Origin: Rhododendron vialii
Lineage: Eukaryota; Streptophyta; Magnoliopsida; Ericales; Ericaceae
Reading direction: 5' to 3'
NCBI RefSeq assembly: GCF_030253575.1
Contig: NC_080560.1
Span: 31,919,501-31,983,500, forward strand
DNA: 64,000 bases
Shown: positions 57,459-64,000 of the stretch, in pieces
Numbering within the stretch: position 1 is the stretch's first letter
Layout of the letters: each line of letters opens with the position of its first letter
Notes under the pieces: generated by a model
The model's database searches: none
What the model saw: the letters and a program-made list of their open reading frames with translations, nothing else
Told to the model about the DNA's origin: nothing
Position numbers and translations under genes: made by a program

Positions 57459-57640
57459 TCACCCAGGCAAGGCAGACTTGCACGTGCCTCGATTGCGTCC
57501 GAGCTCGCAAAAACGGTAGCAAAAAACAGTTTGCTTATCTTGAAATTGCGACTCAATCCTCTTTTTTCTTCGGGCGCCCGACTAGTCGCTTTGTAGCATG
57601 AGGCAGAAATGGCGGCATGGGTGAGGAAGAAGAGGGAGCT
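57459..57640 (-). pseudogene. MULE transposase C-terminal fragment, frameshifted
   Basis: The minus-strand text reads ATKRLVGRPKKK, then after a frame change in an A-run, KRIESQFQDKQTVFCYRFCE and LGRNRGTCKSALPG with a stop at 57459. This is the 'PGRPKKKR' linker and C-terminal zinc knuckle (C-x2-4-C-x4-H-x4-C) of plant Mutator-like transposases. The His of the knuckle is Arg here (GRN instead of GHN). The catalytic part is missing. Confidence 0.55.
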
Positions 57641-58900
57641 ATATCAAGTAGATCGCAACCAAATTGGATCTCGTTAACGTTTGGTACCATGTCAGAAGAA
57701 GGCGGCATGTTATATATTGTATTGGTAACCCTTTATCGCGCGTACGACATGGTTGCAAGCGATTCATTTCATCTACCACTCCAAGCAGCTGGAATTTGGA
57801 AGGAAGAGCTTCATCGCGTGAGATTTCCAGGCAACGTCAAACACGATGAACTCCGTTGGAAAAGTGGCCCGATTAGTCAAACCTGCATGAACAAGAAAAA
57901 AATATTTCAAATTGAAAGAACAGTTTAAAATTTCAACTCATACACTTTATAGACAGAGTATACAAAATTAGATTCCTCTTCAATATGTAGAGGTAAACAA
58001 AAATGAATTACCAGGGTGAAGAGTCCACAATAACTTTGGTAGTAGGCCAAGCAACAGAACGTAATTCCAAACAACAATATTTGTAGATACTTTTCGGTTA
58101 AATGAAAATTCATTAAAACAACATCTGTAGATACGGCAATGAAAATCACATATCCCAACAGGTTGGTCCACTTTTTAAGTAAACCAGATGATTTACAACA
58201 AAAGAACATTAAATTCGTGAACTTTTTCATAGTTCCACTGCCCTGATTCACAGTTTCAGCATATTTCAATAGTAGCAATTCAATATTCAGTGAATTCAAT
58301 ACGTGAACTTCCAATTCCGACAATCATAGACTGCAATCTCAAAAGAAATACCTCATAATTGGAAAAGTAAAAGCAAGATTCATCACATTAAACATTTCAG
58401 ATGCAAGAATATGAAACTATGCAATCCTTTCCAAAGCCCAAAAATAAATAACATTCATACCAAGGGAGGATCAAAGGGTGTAGATGCTGGTCCTTCATTA
58501 TTCCCTGAATTTTGACTCTAGAAAGTTACAGAACAAATACAATATGGGACAGGACCAAGTCATTCTACAATACAGGTAAGCATATGGAAATGGACTGTGA
58601 AGTACTGTCGATTATGAACAGATATAAATATGGTACCTAAACGAGAAACTGACAAATCAATATTTTATATACTTGAATGATTCATAATCGAAATCTCAAA
58701 AAAAAAAAATCCTAATTTACTTTTTGCATTCGATAGAATGATTCGATGCCGTTGGGAATTAGAACTGAATGGAAAATCTATATTTATATAAAGATATCAA
58801 GTGGAATATCAAATAGGGTAAGCACAATACCCTAAGTTGCTAACAGTTGACTCATCACTAAAGTTTTGAAGATTAAGAAAACTTTACCTGATGATGAATG
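57641..58900. other. intergenic, no gene confirmed
   Basis: A minus-strand frame at 57925-58323 (132 codons) is hydrophobic and Cys-rich and not recognised. An acceptor-like TGTTCATGCAG on the minus strand at about 57880 may belong to the MULE remnant. Confidence 0.3.
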
Positions 58901-59820
58901 AGCCATATAATGATGGAGGGCGCAGTCTTCTCCGACTCCAATCACCAGAAACAAATTAGGGGAAATTGTCGTAGGCGTATGCGATTTGCTTCGAGGTATG
59001 AGGGTGAGGGAACCGATTAGCAGGTGGAGTTGGAGATATGATACGACGTCGGGGTATGAGGCAAGTCTCGCAAGGATGGGGAGCATGGAGGAAAAGCAAG
59101 GGAGGGGCAAACCCTAAACAGAGGAAACGGAGATATCATTCGAGAGGAGGAAGAGAAGACCATAAAATGGGTTTGGGGGACATGAATCAAAACTACGTCG
59201 TTTAAATATAAGGGCAAAACGGTCCTGCCTAGATATTTTTACCATGTATTGGTCATTAAGATAGGAGCTACCATGTACCGGTGATTTCTAAACTCGGTAC
59301 CATGTATTGGTGATTAATCCCAGTCAACTCCCCTGTCCGGTAATTCTCCCGAGAATATGCCTCATACTTCCTACCAACTTTTTGGGGGTTTGGATTTCGT
59401 AATTTTTATTTTTTTAGTTTTTCATGGTATTTTTTGGGATTCTAATGTGTTCTTTCGATGAGAGAAATTAAAAATAAAAATAAAAATATGGGTCGAAGTT
59501 AAAATAAAATTCATATAAGACAACACTTTGGCAAAAGATATCAACTGTTTGTTATTTTTTCGTTTTTAGTGAACTTTTTTATTTATATTTTGGTCATAAT
59601 TTATACTTTTTAATTTTTCACGTCGAAACGAATAGTTAATTCAAAAATATTACGCAAATGTAACAATAGTTCAGAAAAGACGAAGGAAGATATGCCCTGT
59701 TCAAATGTCAAGAAAAGACAAAAAATGGTGAAAAGGTAAATTTTGCATCATATTCAGTATTTTGTTTTTTTGGAAGTATTTTTTAGGGTAAAATCAGAAA
59801 TACCCCTCATCATCTATGCA
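58901..59820. other. intergenic with a related empty hAT target
   Basis: GC-richer at 58910-59230, then AT-rich. 'taccatgta' recurs at 59250, 59273 and 59302, matching the flanks of the hAT element at 56673-57023. Confidence 0.35.
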
Positions 59821-60262
59821 CAAGACCGGCCCAAAATATTTGGGGATCTAAGCCAAATTGTTAAGTTGGGCCCTATGTCTGAACACCAATAACGGATAAT
59901 TTGTTTGTATAACAATTTTAGTGTACATAGAATAGGCTTTGGTTCTAGCGGCTTTGGTGTTTCGTTGTGTTCTCTTAGATGCAAGTTCAAAACACAACAA
60001 CTACGTACAAATTTCCACATGAAATCCTTTTTCGAAATGGAAACACGAAAAAAAAAAAAGACTTAGAGCAGGACTTGAACTCGACCATCGAGTGTGCACT
60101 GAGATCAATCTTACAACTGAATCAACAAAGGTTAATACAATTACAGTATGTTGCAAACTACTAATACTTATGCATATTCCTAACGGGGGGCCCATATTGG
60201 GCTGCCAAAATTTTAGTGCCCTAGGCGGCAGCATCTTGGGCCTTGCCCTAGGGCCGGCTCTG
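59821..60262. mobile_element. non-autonomous hAT-type element with perfect target duplication
   Basis: TCTATGCA stands at 59813-59820 and 60263-60270. Ends are CAAGACCGGCCC and, reversed, CAGAGCCGGCCC. The 442-bp interior is non-coding. Confidence 0.82.
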
Positions 60263-60270
60263 TCTATGCA

Positions 60271-60683
60271 TCGGCCTTGCTATCACTTAACATCTTTTAT
60301 CCTTAAAAAACTGGCTGAAGGAGACCCTTCCATCTATCATCCACTCTCACTTAAAACCCTTCTCTCGCTATTCCGATCGAAAGCGGTCACATGACCATGC
60401 GACTTAATAATGCACACAATTAACACATATATAATGAAGCAACACATTTTGTATGTTTTCACTTTGCCTGTTTCAGAACCTTGTTTGGTCTTCCAATCTC
60501 TTTCATATTTCAAAACCAGGTTCTGGCTTTCTATTTAGAGTGACTCATTCTTGGCCTCTCTTTTTTCTCAAGGACTGGGTGAATCCAGTAGAAATAATTG
60601 CATGCACCTTGCTTCTGCCAAAATTTTACTACATCATTGTGCATGTACTAGGTAAGGAAAATGGAGGATAGTTTAGGTGAGAT
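60271..60683. other. intergenic
   Basis: No gene or element recognised. Confidence 0.3.
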
Positions 60684-60686
60684 TAA

Positions 60687-60906
60687 GGTAGTGTTTCGAT
60701 TTACCTCCTTAAAAAACAAGTACTTATTTGTAATTTTCAAGCTTAAAAATAATAGGTTTACTAAAATAAAAAAATATACAATATGGATATTGTTTTCAAA
60801 CCCTGCAAAAAAAAAATGAAAAATTATTTTCGTAAATTCATTATTTTTAAACTTAAAAATATGTCTTTATTTTTTAAGCACTTATTTTGAAATGTGAAAC
60901 GTAGCC
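60687..60906. mobile_element. Tourist-like MITE
   Basis: Ends are GGTAGTGTTTCGATTT and, reversed, GGCTACGTTTCACATT. They are flanked by TAA on both sides (60684-60686 and 60907-60909), as expected for PIF/Harbinger-type MITEs. Confidence 0.7.
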
Positions 60907-61110
60907 TAAGTGATTACCTTGTAGTTCAGAGAACCTAGGAATCTTCTTCTAGGATTTGCTTCGGTTCCTGATTTCCTTATGGATGCTGGCTTCCCAACGA
61001 GACAAAAGGAGAACATCAATTCTACAGTACTGGTTAAGGAGCAGATGGAGGCCATTAATGGAGGCGAGCTCTGGTTTTAAGTTTCTCAGAGGCGAGGGAT
61101 AGTGTGTTTT

Positions 61111-61384
61111 TTTTTTCATCAATCGATAGAAGAGATTATTTCAATCATGTATAAATCACAAAGTACAAACCGGACACTATATCAATCGGATGAGAATTCC
61201 CAAGATAACTAAGTCCAACAACTAAACCAAAAAAACAAGCTCATCACAAAAAAGAAAAAAGAAGGGAAGAGTCACTCTAAGGGGATAAATTACCGATTCT
61301 TGCCTTTGACAAGATTCGATCCCTTGATCACCCAATTAGAAGTGTACAAGAGTGGTCGAATGAGCTAGACCTAATTGGCGTTTA
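61111..61384 (-). mobile_element. tRNA-derived SINE, second copy
   Basis: Reversed, it begins CCAATTAGGTCTAGCTCATT (A box). A B-box-like GGATCGAATCT lies about 45 bp on. The shared body has GGCAAGAATC and CCCCTTAGAG, and it ends TCTATCGATTGATGAAAAAA. It is homologous to the plus-strand copy at 3945-4170. Confidence 0.7.
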
Positions 61385-62590
61385 AGGGATAATGCAATGG
61401 GTGGGGTGTCCATGGTATCACATGGTGATCGATCACAATACTTTGTAATCTTCTTTTTTAAACGATTGATTTTAGAGTTGCATGATTATTCTCGAGTATC
61501 ATTTTGCATGTATTAATTAATTTTCTGAAAACATGGTGACGAAATATTTAGTTCCCAAAATAGTTATCAAAGAAGTTTTTCATAAGTTTCTTTTTCTTGG
61601 CGAATAAACAACTACATTTCAAAATTTTTTTTTTTTTTTTTTTTTTACAGAATTCTCTTATCAAATGAATACTCAATTTTCTTTTTCTTTACTTTACTTC
61701 AATTCATTTGTTCAGATTAATTTTCTTACACAATATTTCTGACAACTGAACGAAGCTATTGGAAAAAATATGGGCAGTGAGGGGAGAAAAATTCCGACCT
61801 AAAAAAAAAAGGAGTGTTTCTATTTGAACAATACATTTTGTTTCTAATTTCCGTTTGACCCAAAAAAAAAAAAATTACATTTTGTTTCTAGCCCCGTGTT
61901 CGATTCCTTACACTTACACACCCAACTAAAAATAAAAATTTGTTTTTACACCCAAAATTATGATGTTAGTTACCTTTCATTCACTTAATCATAATCTTTT
62001 AACCTTGAATACTCTTTCTAGCCACATTATTTCGCTTAGCCCCCAAATATTCCCCAATGTAAAGTGAATGAAAACAACAGGTAAACAATTCCTACTCAAA
62101 ATCATTTGAGCGTGAAGCTTTAATCCTGAACAATGAAGAAAGCAACAGATAAGCAATACATAAGATCCCAAGGTTCTTTGTCTTTTAGGGTTCCACTTCT
62201 TCATCCAATTCACGTTTCATTTATATTTTTTAAGTTTCTGCCAAAAAAAATATTTGAAGAAAAAAATTTACAAACCTCAAATAATTCATTATCTCGACTT
62301 TGACTTGATAAGCTCATGTTTTGAGCTCCCCAGGACCCCATCTAAGCTCAATTGAAGCATGTTCAAGTCTAATGAACAATGAATGAATTTAAGTTTGAAC
62401 AAAATTTCATGCTCATTAAAATTTTAAACAAAACTTGGAACAGTCATGAGAAGTTTTCGCTAGTGAATTAAACAACAGTTGCAACCGTCACCAAATTGAT
62501 AAAATCAATAGATTAAGGACCGACTTACAAAAGAAATACCAAATCTTCCAGGGTGCAAAACATAATTTTCTTATCAAAATATAAAATGTC
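61385..62590. other. intergenic, promoter of the ribosomal-protein-like gene at its end
   Basis: AT-rich with long T- and A-runs (61626-61646, 61861-61873). No gene seen. Confidence 0.35.
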
Positions 62591-62592
62591 TT

Positions 62593-62609
62593 CACGTGAA
62601 TGGCACGTG
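62593..62609 (+). promoter_or_regulatory. paired G-box cores
   Basis: CACGTG occurs at 62593-62598 and 62604-62609, just upstream of the presumed leader of the ribosomal-protein-like gene. Confidence 0.5.
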
Positions 62610-62665
62610 CTCGACCTTCATATTAGGGCTCCGGTTTCTCACCTTTCTTTTCTTCTTCTCCTCGT

Positions 62666-62692
62666 AAACCCTAGGGCGGCAGCTTGCAGCCG

Positions 62693-62729
<37 letters not shown>

Positions 62730-62816
62730 ATCTTTGTTTACGTGATTCACCTTCTGATGCCATTTTTGATTGTTTTGTACAGGAAATTACATATACGTAT
62801 TAGGGCTTAGGGTTAG
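62666..62816 (+). promoter_or_regulatory. telo-box-rich leader with a 5'UTR intron
   Basis: AAACCCTAG at 62666-62674 and TTAGGGCTTAGGGTTAG at 62800-62816 are telo-box-type motifs typical of plant ribosomal-protein and translation genes. A GT-AG intron is likely at 62693-62782 (CCG|GTACTC ... TGTACAG|GAAATT), containing a CT microsatellite. Confidence 0.6.
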
Positions 62817-62827
62817 TTTGCTCAACA

Positions 62828-62843
62828 ATGGCTCCTGCTAAAG
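62828..62843 (+). CDS. first coding exon of a probable ribosomal-protein gene (partial)
   Basis: ATG GCT CCT GCT AAA G is followed by the donor GTATGC. It encodes MAPAK plus one base of the next codon. MAPAK is the start of plant cytosolic large-subunit protein uL23 (L23a) and a few other translation proteins. The telo-boxes, 5'UTR intron and very short first coding exon support a ribosomal-protein gene. The rest of the gene is not found before the window ends, so the identity is provisional. Confidence 0.5.
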
Positions 62844-63250
62844 GTATGCACTCCATTTCGTATTATATATTCATTTACCCATTTATGTTTTTATAGCTTG
62901 CGAGTTGTGTAGGTCGATTTCATTTTTAATCGTCCCAATTTTCAGGTTCCATTATCTTAGTTTTCTCTGAATTAGCTGAAGGTGTTTAATCTGATTGAGT
63001 ATGATATTGAAAATGCTTTATCTCACCACTATTTTATTACTGTATCATGCCCACTATAATACTGCTTGTTACTATAATACTGCTACTAGAGTTTGCAATT
63101 CTGTCCACTTGAAAAATCAAGTGGACTGCGTTCGGGTTTGTGTTTCTTAAAACCGATTTTTGAGGCCAAAGTTCTCGAAAGCCCAATCTTGTATTTCGTA
63201 AAACACACCAATTTTGGGGGCCAAAGTTCTCAAAACCACAAAATCATAAA

Positions 63251-63447
63251 GGGAAGTGATTTTCTCACTCCCCTTTTTATGATCCACACTGCCTTTTTTT
63301 TTTAATCTTCATTCATGTGAATTTACTATGTTGCCCTTTTGCCAATACACTTTTTCACACATTTGAGGGCAACATTGTAAATTCACGTGGATAAAGACAA
63401 AAAACGGAGTGTGGATTGTAAAAGGGGGAGTGTGAAAATCATTTCCC
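63251..63447. mobile_element. palindromic MITE with 40-bp inverted repeats
   Basis: The left end GGGAAGTGATTTTCTCACTC is matched by GGGAAATGATTTTCACACTC reversed from the right, and pairing continues to 'gatccacact'. No convincing target duplication, so the superfamily is open. Confidence 0.7.
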
Positions 63448-63922
63448 GATGGACAATCCCAAGTTGGTAATTATATTCTCTGTGGCAAGGGAAATAAATT
63501 CTGCTTTCCCACAAAAAGAAATGATAATAATAAAAAGATTCAGTAAAAATTGCAGCGTACCCATTTTTCTTCACTAGTTGAATTCAGTTTTTCGAGATCA
63601 AAATTGAATTATATGTTGCTTCAAGATCTACACTTTTCCTTCTTTGCTTGTAGTTCTTCAAATCATAACCATTTGTTTTCCTTGTTAAGAATGCGAGAAC
63701 AGGAGTGGGAGAATGGGGTTTGAGGGAAGCATATGCTCTGAGATTTGGTAACTGAAACGGTTAAACAAATTTTGAGGATTTTGACTTCTTTACCCATTGC
63801 AGTTATTTAGAAGAGAAGGCAGGCAAGTGGTAAAAACAATTTTAGAATGGGTGATTTTGGAAACTAAAAGTGTGAACCAACTTCATTTTTTAGTCCACAC
63901 CAAAGGGTGCTCTCCCTTTATA

Positions 63923-63925
<3 letters not shown>

Positions 63926-63968
<43 letters not shown>
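63926..63968 (+). repeat. (AT)n microsatellite
   Basis: About 43 bp of AT repeats. Confidence 0.9.
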
Positions 63969-63970
<2 letters not shown>

Positions 63971-64000
63971 TGTCATCGTTTAGTAGGATGGTCGTGTTTG

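Larger units (their letters stand above)
62844..64000 (+). other. large first intron (presumed), open at the window edge
   Basis: Starts with the GTATGC donor. T-rich, intron-like. It carries a MITE at 63251 and an AT microsatellite at 63926-63968. No acceptor joined to a ribosomal-protein exon was found. Confidence 0.4.

Noticed and set aside
57925-58323. 132-codon hydrophobic minus-strand frame
   Set aside because: No domain recognised; AT-rich composition easily gives Phe/Leu-rich chance frames.

Overview
The window is nuclear DNA from a flowering plant, most likely a eudicot. The base composition is AT-rich, the introns are GT-AG, and there are many plant-type transposons (hAT, Stowaway, Tourist, TRIM, LTR retrotransposons, tRNA-derived SINEs). 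The few genes encode plant-specific proteins: IDA-like peptides and a plastid SLOW GREEN 1-type TPR protein. The species cannot be fixed from this sequence. Gene density is very low and most of the 64 kb is decayed repeat sequence.

The left part (1-16.8 kb) holds the most interesting content: two same-strand intronless genes at 2.3-3.1 kb and 9.5-9.9 kb. Each has a signal peptide followed by several copies of the extended peptide motif of the INFLORESCENCE DEFICIENT IN ABSCISSION (IDA/IDL) hormone family. The first has four copies in exact 156-bp repeats. The second has three copies in 96-bp repeats, alternating with extensin-like SPPPP blocks. Classical IDA precursors carry one copy at the C-terminus, so these look like polyprotein-type peptide-hormone precursors. 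Around them lie a SINE, Stowaway MITEs and a LINE RNase H remnant. Two long LTRs of one family follow: a probable solo LTR, and a 5' LTR with primer-binding site that carries a 9-bp-TSD MITE.

From 16.8 to 22.4 kb there is a complete 4.4-kb hAT element with an exact 8-bp target duplication, whose BED-finger transposase gene is broken by a stop codon and a frame-changing deletion. A short hAT-type MITE and a Stowaway MITE follow. From 23 to 45 kb there is a graveyard of host-gene pieces: mercaptopyruvate sulfurtransferase, a possible DHHC acyltransferase first exon, a DUF4378-type protein, unidentified exons, remorin-like, PPR, and COBRA-like. Nearly all are on the minus strand and several keep introns. 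This region also contains a perfect TRIM element (26.3 kb), a copia-type solo LTR (35.1 kb) and a segment repeated three times (40.8, 43.9, 44.9 kb).

From 49.9 kb the one clear housekeeping gene is the intronless plastid TPR gene on the minus strand. Then come a CT-rich possible leader, a seven-unit tandem array (55.2-56.1 kb), small hAT elements with target duplications, a MULE transposase tail, and at the right edge the 5' end of a probable ribosomal-protein gene (MAPAK start, telo-boxes, 5'UTR intron) that runs out of the window.
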